Of a DNA stretch of 64,000 bases, positions 1-11,814 are shown one piece after another (position 1 is the first letter of the stretch; the number at the start of each line of letters is the position of its first letter). The notes beneath the pieces are model-generated. The model did not search any database. It saw only the letters and a program-made list of their open reading frames with translations, and was not told where the DNA came from. Where the stretch lies: assembly GCA_026874595.1 (NCBI GenBank), contig CM049310.1, positions 67,162,056 to 67,226,055 of the forward strand, given 5' to 3'. The position numbers and the translations under genes were made by a program. The stretch comes from Sipunculus nudus. Lineage: Eukaryota > Annelida > Sipuncula > Golfingiida > Sipunculidae.

Positions 1-55
1 ACCAAATTTATGCTCGTCACGACTACGTGATCTGTTGATATAAGGTTCCGTAACA
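1..55 (+). mobile_element. 3' end of a Gypsy (Gmr1-like) LTR cut by the window edge
   Basis: The first 55 bases match the 3' end of the LTR at 56,317-57,186: the shared core is TGCTCGTCACGACTACGTGA followed by AGGTTCCGTAACA. It ends in CA as LTRs do. The sequence after base 55 is not a primer binding site, so this is a 3' LTR or a solo LTR whose body lies left of the window. Confidence 0.8.
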
Positions 56-655
56 AGGTATATACACAATTTTCTGATATTGTGTCTGTCATTTACTTAT
101 TTAAGCATCTTTTATTCTGTTCATTTACATTCTGAAACCTTAATGATCGTTAAGTGACCGTTTCAAGTAGAAATATTAGAATAACTGTATGCACTTTGGA
201 ATACACATATAATTTGTAAACAAGCCCAAGTGTTGTAAAGGCCCTTGCATATGTAAAATGTTGATTTATGTACATATTTGTACCTTTTTCTTCATATATT
301 TTACATAATTTATTTTATACTACTAACTTTAGTTAACATTTCATCTTCTTCCTTAGTATATACAAATTAGTCATTCAGTAATGTATCAGGAGAGGAATTA
401 TATAGGACTATGCCCTGTTTTACCAATCCTAATTCAATAAAAATACTGTTTACATCAAAGTTCTGGACAGAACCAAACTGGAGATAGGAGTACGGTAGTT
501 TCTGGGATGTATATGTTTATTTTGATGTTATGCCATATTTTATTCCTTTGCTTTTAAAGATGGGGACAAAGAGGTGGTAAACTTTACAATATTGGTAGCA
601 TGCATGGTCTATATTCCTCAGACATGACTTCTTCATTGCAAAAATCTCTTTCATC
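56..655. other. AT-rich non-coding stretch
   Basis: No coding, RNA or repeat structure is visible here. It is intron-like or intergenic AT-rich DNA. Confidence 0.5.
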
Positions 656-663
656 ATTTCCTA

Positions 664-867
664 GAAACGGATGCAGGGGAGGGGTCCAGGGGGTCCAGAC
701 GCCCCCCCCCCCCCTTTCAGCCGCCGCAACCTTTTTTTAAGGGTTTCAGACCAATTTTTCCGACCTGGACCCCCCTTTTCTGGACCTGGGGACTTTTTTT
801 TTCAGGGTTTTCATTAGTCCTCCTGGGTTGGACCCCTCCTTTTCCTTAATCCTGGATTCGCCCCTGA
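664..867. mobile_element. small hAT-like MITE (about 204 bp)
   Basis: The segment is flanked by the direct repeat ATTTCCTA (656-663 and 868-875), the 8-bp length typical of hAT insertions. The right end reads CCTGGATTCGCCCCTGA and the left end carries a mutated inverted match (ACGGATGCAGG). The interior has several GGTCC and GGACC blocks and a C tract. The termini could be placed one base either way. No coding capacity. Confidence 0.6.
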
Positions 868-1679
868 ATTTCCTATTCTTCAAATTTTAGAAAAGTCCTG
901 AGACTGGCAATATCCAAATTTCCTGTGTCAAACCGAGCATAGGTTAATTAAGAATTGTGTGAGATATTGAAACTTACATCAGTTTTACAAAAAATATAAA
1001 ATATTATTTAAATCATTTTCATAATAATTTTGGTATTAAACAATCCTGTACTCTAAATAACAGGATCTAATTAATTTATCACAAAATATCAGTTATAAAA
1101 AAATAAGATATTATAAGTCATGTACTTAATATTTTAAACTAAATAAACAAATTAATTAATATTTTGTTAAATAAGGTTCACCAAATTTCAAAATATTTAT
1201 TAACATAATTAAAGATGCTGAATGAAGGTCTGCAAAAATGGTACTTTAAAATATCAGACAAGTATTAACACAATAGTTTTAACAGAATATGTATATAAAT
1301 CAACAAGATAATACATGTTCTTGTAGGATGAGTTTATTCACGTGAATGTAGTACTGGTATGAGTTTACAGCATTGTGATTGCCCTAATTTTGGGTAGTGA
1401 AATCACCATAAGCTTATCAAGAACATTTTGGTTCTGCTCTGCACCGGGTTCAATATTATATGTGTGTTACTGCAATCTGTATTATCAAAATGCTAACTGG
1501 CCGGTTAAAACACATCTTGGTACATTTCAGAATATGCATATGGATCGATCGTTGCGACATAAGCTGTACGTGTCACATCAATAATACCCTATTTATCTGT
1601 CTCTTAACATCAAACATGGCTCTCTTTATCCTCGGTTTAGAAATCAAAAGTTAGATTACTAAGTCAGATACCTTATTTA
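868..1679. other. AT-rich non-coding stretch
   Basis: Only short open frames with no recognisable similarity are present. Nothing supportable was seen. Confidence 0.5.
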
Positions 1680-2020
1680 ACTGAGACCTGTTTCTCCAGT
1701 ATTCTTATGTGATTAGCACCAGTGGTCACCACCTGTATAACAGCTGGCCCCTGCTTGCCTTAACTATAGGCACATCCTAGGCAATCACTGGACAACAAAT
1801 GAGTCTGTTCAGCATTGTTTGCTGATATACTTCACATCTCAGGGGGTCACAGGAAGTAATAGAAAGTAATATATATTACTCTAATACTTTACCTTTTGTT
1901 TCTATAACTATTACTATTACAGCTCATATTTTGAGTCTATTACTGTTACTATTACATGAAAAATACTGTTATAGTCTATAACTATTAACATTACTTATTA
2001 CTATTACACCATGTCTGGCA
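1680..2020 (-). mobile_element. fragment of the hAT family found at 41,763-43,618
   Basis: Read on the minus strand, this stretch matches the region around 43,060-43,330 inside the complete hAT copy. Shared features are the ATTACTATTACT-type runs, the block TTCAGCATTGTTTGCTGATA and a GTGACCACTGG block. Neither terminal inverted repeat is present, so it is an internal fragment. Confidence 0.65.
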
Positions 2021-2029
2021 TAAAAAAAC

Positions 2030-3400
2030 AACAACAAAAAGTCTTTCAGTATGTGTAAACAGTTTTGGCAACAGGCCAAGATTTTGTCTGTATCAATATA
2101 TAGCTTGGCAGACTGCCAACCATTTCAGATGTGGCAGCAGGCTAATATTTTGTCTTTATCTATTTAGAGCTTAAGTAGACTGCCAACTGTATCAGAATAG
2201 GCAACATGTCAAAAGTTCAGTCTGTGTAGCCCGGTCTGGGTCAAGAGTTCACTCAGTGCAGAAGCTACACCTTGCACATAACAACAGTTGAGCTTTGTCA
2301 GCTGAGTGGACCCAACTCAAGACAAGTTTGATGTATCGACCTGAAATGTTGGTATGTCCATGCATCTTTGATGGCTTTCTCATACACAAGACTGGTGTCA
2401 TCACCTTAAATGAATTGTTTACAGTGTATATCTCTGTTAATATCAGTTGGGATTTGACATTTTCGCCTGAAATTGTGCATATCTGTACATATTGGATAGA
2501 TTTGTCATATACAAGACTTGAGGCAGCACCTACAATTGTTTTTGGGTTTCATGCATCTGTTCACATAGCCCAAGAGGAATTTGAAGTATCTACCTGAAAT
2601 GTTACATATCCATACATCTTGGATTTCTTTCCCATACACTAAACTGGTGTTGTCACTTACAATCATTTTTGTCTTGTGTATATCCATGCCAGTATACCAG
2701 GAGTGACGTAATGTAATAGGTGCCTGTCATAGAAGCATAATACCTGATGTATATCCCATTGTACAGGTTCGCATAAGCCTTTAGGCGTTGTTTTTTTTTT
2801 TATGAAATCCTGATTCTCCTATAATTAGACGTTACACTGTGATTAATTTATCTACATTTTAATAGTATTCGATGAAACAAGTGGACCTCTTGATATTCTG
2901 TAATGATTTATTTAAACTGCAATATCATGATCGTTGGTGGGTGATATTAGGTGATTTCACTCTTTTTTTCATCCAGTGTCACTTCAATAGTTTGAAAACT
3001 AGTAATTTCGCAGAAAATATCCTATATCAGGGTTGTTTTGCAGAAAGAGATGTAAGCCAGTCAAAAAGTTTGAATAAAATTCTTATTTTGAAAAATATTT
3101 CTGTACTCAAAGAAAAAAAAGTTTTTTTTTATGTTGAATACAGAATTGATCAGTATTTTAATATTTACCTCATTATAATTTTTAAAAAATTCATTTGGTA
3201 ATATGTAGAAAGTTATGTTTTGCCATTTTAACAACAATTGATAACAAATAGGGCACAGACCGATCAGGAACCAAATCTTTAACAAAAATTAAATTGTATA
3301 CAAAAAATGACATTTTTTTAGTATTGCCATTTGGTAGTCAACACTATTTTCGGGGGTTGGGGGGGGGGGGGGTACTGGCTCATGGACTAAATGGCTTGAT
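2030..3400 (+). repeat. dispersed repeat family C, copy A
   Basis: The segment is matched in reverse complement by about 35,790-37,390 and, for its 3' half, in direct orientation by about 49,085-49,860. It starts with tandem blocks of about 80 bp containing GACTGCCAAC and GCCAAGATTTTGTCTGT. It continues through a conserved CACAGGTTCGCAT motif and an AAACTAGTAATTTCGC motif, and ends at CTGGCTCATGGACTA after a long G tract (about 3,353-3,372). The open frames in it (for example 2,295-2,597 and 2,872-3,201) are not kept in the other copies, so I do not call them genes. Confidence 0.7.
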
Positions 3401-4339
3401 TTGAATGAAGAGCTAAGTATCGAACGGCTTAATCAAGATGCTACTGAACATATTTGCACAATCGTGACATCAAATGTTCATCCCAAATATATTACCTGCA
3501 GTCAGCTCAATCTATAAAGAAGTAGGACTTGCTAACCCCCTGGATAATTGTCTCATGTATCAAATAAAACATTACCCGTTACCAATATTATCAAAGCTCA
3601 GGTGTCATTTACTCGGGGTGTACGACGATCTCTTTAGACAGCAATGACCACTTTAAACTATGGGTCATTGCTAGCGGATGAGTTTTGCACAGCCAGTGTA
3701 CACTTTGAGAGAAACCAGTTGTCTCCATAACCTGTAAGACCGATAATAAGAGTCGTGGTGTTTAAGTGTACATCGGTCATTCAGAATTTGACATTAGTTC
3801 GGTTTACTCCATGAAATGTTACAGAGACTGGAGGGTGTGACGACAAAGCCATCATTTGTGTATCAAAACGAGGCAACTCTGACTAAAACCATCTTTGTCA
3901 GGCATGTTAACTGCCGCTGTGTCTGAGCGGGGCGACTCTTCCCGATACCTCGGTAAGAAGGGGGTCATGCACAAACCCAGCTGCCTTGGCCGCTGGACAA
4001 GCGATGCTTGCAAAGCTTAGATTAGAACCCCAGTGTCTGTCCTAATTACTCTCTCACAGAAACTAAATACTTATAAAGACGCACCCTTAAATCATGACAT
4101 TTATGTTAAACAGTTGAATAGAAATTGAACAGGCGGTTCAGATTTAACTATGTACACACAAACCTACCAGTTCTCGTGGTGAGGATAACTTTTGCTTTCC
4201 TGTGTCAATGGGCAACTTGACCGATAAATCCGTCATTGGCTGTCTTAATATGGCCCATATGTGTATTTAATTTAAACAGATTCCGCAACAAGGTTGCAGA
4301 TAGATTTAAAATGAAATGTGAGACTGTTTGAGATACATA
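3401..4339. other. non-coding stretch
   Basis: Mixed-composition DNA without a convincing gene. Nothing further seen. Confidence 0.45.
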
Positions 4340-4359
4340 AACCTTGTATGTATACCAGA

Positions 4360-4712
4360 AGGGCCTTGATTAATTAATAGGAAAGCAGCTAAATGATACC
4401 AGCAGGACCTTAACTGATTCAAGAAACGGCTAGCTGTAACCAGCAGGGCCTCGATTCAGGTAACCACTACCTGTTTACTATTGGGCATGAAGGGCCTTGA
4501 TCATGGAAATAGCTACTTGCATGCAAGCTGCGTCTTGACCCAGAAAGCAGCCACCTGCTTAACAACATAGCCTTGATCCAGGAAACAGATACGTGTTAAC
4601 ACGTAAACACGCGGCCTTATTCAGAAAGCAGCCACCTGCTTAACAACATAGCCTTGATCCAGGAAACAGATACGTGTTAACACGTAAACACGCGGCCTTA
4701 TTCAGAAAGCAG
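4360..4712. repeat. minisatellite with an exact 81-bp duplication
   Basis: Degenerate units around CCAGCAGGGCCTTGAT and GAAAGCAGC repeat through the segment. The last two units are practically identical: the string starting CAGAAAGCAGCC begins at 4,541 and again at 4,622, and a third partial copy begins at 4,703, giving a period of 81 bp. The near identity points to a recent duplication within an older array. Confidence 0.85.
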
Positions 4713-5160
4713 CTAAAGGTATACTATGAGGGACATGATTGGGTGTACAACTTGAGTGGATATGTTAAAATGTCTGTGGAAAGATGCACTGAAACGGAAA
4801 AGCCAGAGTGGGAATTGCTACAGATATTTTATGTGAAAGGCCTATGTATACATAGATACTTTATTTTTTTCTCCCCTGCCTTAAGTATCCAAAATCTCCC
4901 ATCCAATATTCTGTGAGTCATTTCAGCTGTTCAGCCGAACGTGAAGTGTGACAGGGTGTGCCAGCCGAACGGAAAACAAGACGAGCCCCGTCACTGGAAA
5001 TTGACACTTGTCATTTTTACGTCGCCTAAAACTCACATTATTCAACTGGGATCAATCAAGGCATTGATGTTATTTTTACTCTAGTGGATACCCTTTATAG
5101 GAAACTGTGGTATCACCACAGGAACTGTGGTTCCTCGGTGTTTTAAATTGTTTGTTATCC
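4713..5160. other. non-coding stretch
   Basis: No gene or clear repeat seen between the minisatellite and the LINE remnant. Confidence 0.4.
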
Positions 5161-5338
5161 GGCATGCACGATGTTGAGAGTATTTCTGAACAAATAAAAA
5201 GGGGCATTGCTATTCCAATCCCAAAGTCAATTTCGAAGAATATAGTTTCACCAGAGAACTATAGAGGTATTACACTTTGCCTGTAATTTATAAATTATTC
5301 GTAAAAGATCTGCTCTGCAGACTTTAAAAGTTTATTAG
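5161..5338 (+). pseudogene. non-LTR retrotransposon reverse transcriptase, 5' part (interrupted)
   Basis: Translation around 5,190-5,280 gives the start of a LINE reverse transcriptase: a KRGIAIPIPK stretch followed by ENYRGITL, the conserved beginning of the RT fingers (typically a pattern like 'R.I.L...K.YE'). One or two frameshifts follow, and the frame runs into the target site TTTATTAG where a hAT element is inserted. The same reading continues at 10,614. The upstream LINE is not recognisable, so the copy is 5' truncated. Non-LTR clade not determined. It is a dead fragment. Confidence 0.7.
5331..5338. repeat. 8-bp target site duplication, left (TTTATTAG)
   Basis: TTTATTAG directly precedes the left end of the hAT at 5,339 and recurs immediately after its right end at 10,606-10,613. 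Removing the element and one copy rejoins the LINE reading frame. Confidence 0.9.
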
Positions 5339-5460
5339 CAGTGGCGTCAATTTTTCTTCCAGGGTGGGGGGGGGGGGGATGACTTTGTATATATATTTCT
5401 ACACACACACACACACATAAACCTTTTTCAGCGTCCCTGAGTGACATTTTCAACTATATA

Positions 5461-5475
5461 TATGATTATATATAT

Positions 5476-5508
<33 letters not shown>
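5461..5508. repeat. (TA)n microsatellite
   Basis: A near-pure TA run inside the hAT element, next to an (AC)n run at about 5,401-5,417. Confidence 0.85.
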
Positions 5509-5512
<4 letters not shown>

Positions 5513-5550
5513 TATCAACGTTAATCATATTTCAAATAATAATAATACTG

Positions 5551-5772
5551 TAATAAAAAATAAGTTTTTCTAATTCAAAGCAAGGTTTAGATATAACTTT
5601 CTTTAGTAAATGGATCCAAAGTCTTTAATTCTATTTATTAATATATTTCATTTGCAATATTATAAAATTATTCTCTGAAAAGTGGGGGGGATAATTACAT
5701 TGCCCATCCCCCCCCCCCCTTTCCAAAAAGTGGGGGTATATATACCCCCTATCCCCCCCCCACCCCCTATAT
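5551..5772. repeat. long direct repeat flanking the LINE, left copy
   Basis: About 222 bp starting TAATAAAAAATAAG and ending CACCCCCTATAT is repeated at 10,382-10,594 on the other side of the LINE. The copies differ mainly in G and C tract lengths and a few substitutions. Read as the target site duplication of the LINE insertion into the hAT. Confidence 0.85.
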
Positions 5773-5915
5773 ATATATATTTTTTTTTTTCTCTTTTTTT
5801 TTCGCCTCCGAAATTTTAATGTAATACAGTTTTGTTTCATCACTGGCGATTTTTTTTGTCAAATATCATCAAATATGTATACAATAAAGTATCACAATTC
5901 AATGACCACAAGACA

Positions 5916-8900
5916 TTACAAACACACATTGTCTTCAATTAAATCATCGAACAAGCTTCTTAGTTTGCTCCACTTATCATTATGCTTTTTCAGTAATTCT
6001 CTGCCACTTGCTATACATCTTTCAATTCTCTCTGTATACTTCAGTTTTGATTTAAAGAATGAAAATAATGAAGATTCCTTCTCCTCTCTTTGTTTGTAAA
6101 GTATATATTTGTACAACAATAAAATTTGATTAAAAAGGATATTATTTTCGTTAACAGGTAAAATACCATACATTACAATAGAAAGTGATATATTAGGCAG
6201 GTCCAATTCATACTCGTGTAGCCATGCCTGAATTTTATAATATAAGTTCTTACTCACCATACATTAAAAAAATAAATGAATTATACTTTCCTGATAATTG
6301 AAACAATATGAACATTTGTCTGTCTCTTCCATTTATACAACTGTTCATTAAGAGGTATGTACTTATTTAGAATTTTGTATTGGAATTCCCTCAGATTGGT
6401 ATCTAGTGTTACCATATAGATTCCCTTATACACATATTCCCCATTCAACTTCAATATTATCCTTTTCATTCATGTCATTCCAGCTCTTCTGCGTCGTAGG
6501 AACTTTCCATTTATTACTTATGTAGGTAGAGTAAACATGCCTCGACTTCATATTATCAAGTATTTCAATCCCATTCGCAGACACAATTATATATTTTTCC
6601 ACATTTTCATTTGTTATCTCTTTGTTCAATATATTATTTTTCCATCTTTGTGGAATTGACTGTTTTAATTGTAGCCAGTACATATGGCTCAATAATGTAC
6701 ATATATTATTGTTTTGTAGAAAAGTACTCCAGCTTTTCCATGATCCATCTGTATTTAACAAATCTTTCACATAATTTATTCCCAGGTTTTCTAAACGTTT
6801 ATTATATAATGACATGCCATTTACTTTTATATATTTGTTATTCCATACATATTGATAGATTATTTCATCTTCTGTCTGTGGTTCCACGGATACATAGTCA
6901 GCCCAGATTTTTAACATTTTCACATAAAATTTTGGCAATAGTTTTGGTAGCACATTTATATCAAAGTTGCTTCGGATACATCTTAAACCTCCGATACTCC
7001 TAAGTCTAAAATTAAGCATCTCCTTCACAACAGATTCTTGTGGCTCAAGACATCTCTTGGCCCACATTATCATCTGGGTTCTTATTTTGCTCTCAATATC
7101 TGGCACATTTAACCCTCCCTGCTCATATTTTCCGATTATTGTGGTGTATTTAACTTTTGGTTTTCTGGCATTCCAAATAAAATCACATAGAAGTCTCTTC
7201 AAGGTTTGCAAAGTCTTTGTTAGGGATACTAACATCTTAGTCACACACAAAACCTTTGAAAGCCCAAGTGAACGGGCAACTTCTGCCCTGCCATAAATTG
7301 TAAGATTCCTGGTTTTCCAAATTGTTAACGTAGTTCTCAGATTATTCTCAACTCTCTGAAAGTTCTCCTTGAATGTAATATCTTTATTATAAGAAAACCA
7401 TATACCAAGAATTTTTATGGCTGCCCTTGTTAAATCGATCCACTTCAAATTGTATAAACTCATGACACTGTTGCTTTTCATAGATCCAATACAAGTAGCT
7501 TCAGATTTGGTTACATTTAATTTCAGTGAAGAATAATATTCAAATGTCTGCATGACAGAGAGTGCTTGGCCAAGTGATTCTGAGTTTTGAACAGATATGG
7601 TAGTGTCATCAGCAAACATACACATTATAACTGCAGTATTTCCGATTACTATTCCACGTATATTTTCATCATTCCTTACCTTTATTGCTAATATTTCTTT
7701 TTCCATGATAAATAACTACGCTGCAAGTGGATCTCCTTGGCGAGTTCCCCTTTCTAACGTAAAATAACCTGTTGTATACCAATTATTCAAAACAGCGATT
7801 TGAATGTTTTTATGCAATATCAACACCCATTTTATAAAAGAATCACCAAATCCAAAATATCTCAAACTGCAAACATAAAGTCATGGTCTAAACTGTCAAA
7901 TGCAGCTTCCAAAATCTGCTGCAAACATTATACCTGGTATATTTTCAACATCAGTATAATAACATTGAAGCACATCCAATATAATTCTAATAGGATCCCC
8001 GATATATCTTCCCTGTATAAAGGCATATTGATCAGGCTTTATCAGTTTAGAGAGATGCTTCCTTATACGATGAACAAGAATTTTACTTATAACTTTAACA
8101 TCAACATTAAGTAAACTTATAGGTCTCCATGATTTGATATACTTCAAATCTTTTCCAGGCTGTGGTATTAACTTTATAAGTGCTTGTTTTTGTGTCGTTG
8201 TGAGAGAACCATAAGTATAATTTTCATTCAAACAGTCCATTAGGCATTCTCCAAGATCACTAAACAATGCTAAGTAAAATTCTTTAGTAAGTCCATCATT
8301 TCCAGGTGTTTTGTTATTTTTCATTGACTTCAAACATACATGAACCTCATTCAGTGTTATAGGTTTTCCACACAATTCTGCTTCCGACTCATCTAACTTA
8401 CTATCACATAATGGTAAGCTCTCAAAATAGCTCTTAAGTTCATGTTCATGATAGCTACTTTTCTTTTGATATTTTGATATAAAAAATTTCTTAAGGCATT
8501 CCATAATATCAGTTTGATTAGTCACATCCTGTCCATCATTACACAGTACACGTATAACAGACCTTTTTCCATTTTGTTTTTCAAGATTCAAGAAGTATTT
8601 TGTTCCTCTTTCACCGTGCTCCTGCCACTGGGCTCTAGATCTAACAATCACACCTTTAGAAATATTATCATAGTATTTCTGCAATTTTTGTTTCAGATTG
8701 CAGTACTTTTCATAAGTTTCGGGGTCACTTGTAGAATTAATTATTTTTTCAAACTGAGCCACTATCTTTTCAAGATTATCACCATATTCTCCGTTTTGTT
8801 TTGCTTTATTTTTACTGTATGTAATAGTATATTCTCTTATTTTAAATTTGATGTATTCCCATTTACATTGAGCAGTTTCATTATTCATCATCTGCTTCCA

Positions 8901-9740
8901 TTCAGCAATTTTATCTTTTATATTATTTATATAGGTATTGTCATTAAGAAGATCATTGTTCATACACCAATGGGATGGTCCTCTCCTTCCATCCTTAATT
9001 GTATTTATTTTTAGTAACACAGCTGAGTGGTCAGTATTCACAGCAGGTATAATTTCACAACTTGTAACATATGACTGTATTTCATTCGATATAAAAAAGT
9101 AATCTAGTCGTCTCTGAATAAGAGGTGTTACTGAACGCCAAGTTTACTCCTTAGAGTCATCATGTTTTATACGCCATATATCACACAAATTTAAAACAAC
9201 AGTTATACTTAATATTTTCTTAACAGAATTATGCTTAATAACCAATCTTCCACCATCGGCATCCTGTTCAGTTAAATGTACATTGAAATCTCCACCCCAT
9301 ATAACTTCAACATCAGAATCATTTTTCAATTTCAAAATGTTTTCAAAAATAATATCATCAAATTTGACCTGTTGACTTTCGGTATTTGGTGCATAGGTGT
9401 TAACAAGAATACATTGTAAACCCTCAATTTCACATTAAATAATTATGTATCTGCCCTCAGTATCTATCAACTTAGCATATTCTTTAAAATCAATATTTTT
9501 CCCAACAAGTATACATACACCACGTGAATTGTTTGCCCCATGGGACAAATACATCGAACCTCGCCATTGCTTAGACCAGGATATTTCATCATGTTGTTTA
9601 CTATGACATTCTTGTAAAAAACAAATTCCATTATGTGAATTATGTTTTACCATCCAGTTGAACACCTGTCTTCTTTTCATATAATTCCTTATTCCTCTTA
9701 CATTTAAAGAGAGGATTTGAAAGTTAGTATCACTTAACAC
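5916..9740 (-). pseudogene. L1-like ORF2 (endonuclease and reverse transcriptase), inactivated
   Basis: ORF2 would nick the target and reverse transcribe the LINE RNA at the site. The endonuclease starts at 9,740 with SLNVRGI and LQECHS (the catalytic Glu), then GGDFNV near 9,290 and TDHSAV near 9,035 (catalytic His). RT shows PGNDGLTKEFY, SWRPISLLNVD, AADF near 7,905, RGTRQGDPLAA near 7,720 and FADDTT near 7,620, so all three catalytic Asp residues can be read. The tail has CSYCFNYQESIIHLFF, the C-terminal zinc-knuckle-like motif. Damage: in-frame stops at about 9,435, 9,144 and 7,712, frameshifts near 7,900 and 7,830 in RT, and more at 6,470-6,260. Plus-strand frames such as 8,514-9,014 are shadows. 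Confidence 0.9.
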
Positions 9741-9924
9741 TATTTAATATATTTTTCAATTCTTTCTGTAACGTATAATCAGTATAACCCTTCACTTGCT
9801 CAGTGAATATATGTGTATTGGGTGGAAGCAAAAATGTAATAAACACAAAAACATATAACATTACAAGTAACATGAACATGATAAATAATTTCAGGTCATT
9901 TTAGGCCTGGCAGTATCTGTTAGA

Positions 9925-10381
9925 TTACATTGTTTCAGGTAAAACTGGTAACTGTTCTAATGATTCCCCATACCTCACAGTGCGCACATCATCATTCACG
10001 TCTTTGATAAAGACTTTCCCATCCCACGTCCAAGCTTCTTGAACCCTGGAATTCTTTTTTACTCTGTTATATAATTCATATATTTCCTTGCACAGGTCAT
10101 CAACCATAACAATTCCAGTTCCTTTTAACTTCCGTCTCTCTCTCATTATATCCATTTTTACATCTTTTCTTACAAATTTGACAAGAATAGCTCTGGTATT
10201 GTTTCTTTGTGAACTGTTGACATGTTTACCCACCCTATGTGCAACATCAATATCCATATCATTAATTTCAACTCCCAACTTCTCTTTACATATTGTTGGA
10301 CGACCTGTTTACAATTTTCATCTCTCCTTGCACCTTGAGTTTCATGAATACCATATACTCTTATACTGGATTTAATAATTT
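9925..10381 (-). pseudogene. L1-like ORF1 C-terminal fragment
   Basis: ORF1 proteins of L1-type LINEs are RNA-binding chaperones with an RRM and a C-terminal domain. The minus frame reads RVYGIHETQG (RRM start), then after a frameshift near 10,275 DMDIDVAHRVGK, RAILVKF, RRKLKGTGI and AWTWDGKVFIKD, the usual succession in invertebrate L1 and Tx1-like ORF1 ends. The upstream coiled coil is missing because of 5' truncation at 10,381, where the target direct repeat starts. It lies 185 bp before ORF2 on the same strand. Family assignment comes from remembered motif order, not a search. Confidence 0.75.
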
Positions 10382-10594
10382 TAATAAAAAATAAGTTTTT
10401 GTAATTCAAAGCAAGGTTTAGATATAACTTTCTTTAGTAAATGGATCCAAAGTCTTTAATTCTATTTATTAATATATTTCATTTGCAATATTATAATATT
10501 ATTCTCTGAAAAGTGGGGGGATGATTACATTGCCCATCCCCCCCTTTCCAAAAAGTGGGGGGTATATATACCCCCCCCCCCCCACCCCCTATAT
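10382..10594. repeat. long direct repeat flanking the LINE, right copy
   Basis: Second copy of the segment at 5,551-5,772, here running into the right terminal inverted repeat of the hAT. Having the hAT end sequence on both sides of the LINE shows that the LINE inserted into the hAT and duplicated about 0.2 kb of target. Confidence 0.85.
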
Positions 10595-10605
10595 TGACGC
10601 CCCTG

Positions 10606-10613
10606 TTTATTAG
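10606..10613. repeat. 8-bp target site duplication, right (TTTATTAG)
   Basis: Exact copy of 5,331-5,338, directly after the right end of the hAT. Confidence 0.9.
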
Positions 10614-11515
10614 AGTTAAATTTACAAATACCAAATAACATGCAGTTTACATATCAACCCAAAATATCATCTTTAAATGAATCTTATGTTTCACAAGAAT
10701 GTGTAATGTATAATATGGAAGCTAAATCTAAGGTGTATTGCTGCTATCTGGATTCATCCAAAGCTTTCGATGTGGTTTTGCACAATGGCCTTTTTATAAA
10801 CTTATTTGAGCTGGGCGTAGAAGGCAAATATTGGAGAATCTTACGGAAGGCTTATACGGGAACAACGAGCTGTGTATTATATGATGGTATACAAAGTCCT
10901 TGGTTTAACTTTCAACGTTCTGTAAGACAGGGAGGGGTATTGTCCCTTTGGTTATATACTCTTTTCATAAATGAGCTTCTGGTTGAGCTTAGAGATAGTG
11001 TGTGGTGCCAGAATAGGAGATATGATTGCGGGGTCTCCTACACAGGCAGATGATGTAACGTTATTATCTCTTAGTGTCAGTGGATTGCAGAGGATGATTT
11101 ATTTGATATGTATACAGTCGGAAATGGCGATTACACTTAAATCCAAAGAAAACCAGAGTGATGATTTCTGGAGAAACCTAGACACAGTTTAATAGACTTA
11201 AATACCATGCGTATATGGGAACTGGAACAAGAGAACACTGGACAAGTGTGAATTCATAAGCATCTTAATTGGGATTATTTTAAATTCAGACATGAAACCT
11301 AAGGACAGGGTAATTAATGCGTGTCGTAAGGGTAGAGGGTCCATGCTTGCTCTAGCGGGAATTGGTGTTAGGCCGCAGGGATTAAATCCACTGACAGCTA
11401 GCAACCTGTATAAAACAAGAGAGGGGCTCTCTATGGATGTGAACTGTGGAACAACCTTTTGGCGACAAATAAAATTGCACTCAAGAGAGTGCATCGTTTT
11501 GTTATTCTAAGAATA
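10614..11515 (+). pseudogene. non-LTR retrotransposon reverse transcriptase, 3' part
   Basis: This continues the RT split at 5,338. It reads YCCYLDSSKAFDVV (RT motif A with catalytic Asp), SVRQGGVLS (RT motif B), then in another frame GSPTQADDVTLLSLS (motif C, ADD catalytic pair), DRVINACRKGRGS, GLNPLTASNLYKT and, in a third frame, ALYGCELWNNLL up to about 11,515. At least three frameshifts are needed to follow it. The motif set matches LINE polymerases common in molluscs; the clade was not determined. It is about 1.1 kb of coding sequence with no 3' tail recognised. Confidence 0.85.
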
Positions 11516-11776
11516 GACACTGAGCATCACCTGTTGTCTGTGGATTATATGTTGCTACGACTTTGTATAATTTTGTTTTGTAAAACAATGAAGTATTAAA
11601 TTGATAATACAGATTTACGAACCAAGAGGACCTTGAATCACAAGAGATAAACATGAACCTATGAACATACAAAATATTCATCAAAATTATATTTAGTACA
11701 CCAGCTATAAAACCCACAAAGAAAAGAACACTCTGGGCCACCTGAGATGTTCATTCTTCTGTTCATTTCTTGCATT

Positions 11777-11814
<38 letters not shown>

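Larger units (their letters stand above)
5773..10381 (-). mobile_element. L1-like LINE, 5' truncated, minus strand
   Basis: This block lies exactly between the long direct repeats. On the minus strand it runs from a truncated ORF1 (10,381 to 9,925) through ORF2 (9,740 to 5,916) to an A-rich tail (the T runs at about 5,781-5,802 on the plus strand). ORF2 order is endonuclease, reverse transcriptase, then a C-terminal cysteine-rich region, as in L1 and Tx1 elements. Loss of most of ORF1 and all 5' UTR is normal 5' truncation. Decay is moderate: a handful of stops and frameshifts over 3.8 kb. Confidence 0.9.
5339..10605. mobile_element. hAT-like element split by an L1-like LINE
   Basis: The ends are inverted repeats: CAGTGGCGTCAAT at the left (5,339-5,351) and ATTGACGCCCCTG at the right (10,593-10,605). 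Exact 8-bp duplications TTTATTAG flank them, which is the hAT signature. Without the inserted LINE and one direct repeat copy, the hAT is only about 450 bp, with G and C tracts and (TA)n, and has no transposase, so it is a MITE-like non-autonomous copy. It sits within the LINE reverse transcriptase pseudogene. Confidence 0.88.

Noticed and set aside
8514-9014. 166-codon plus-strand frame
   Set aside because: It is the antisense shadow of the L1-like ORF2.
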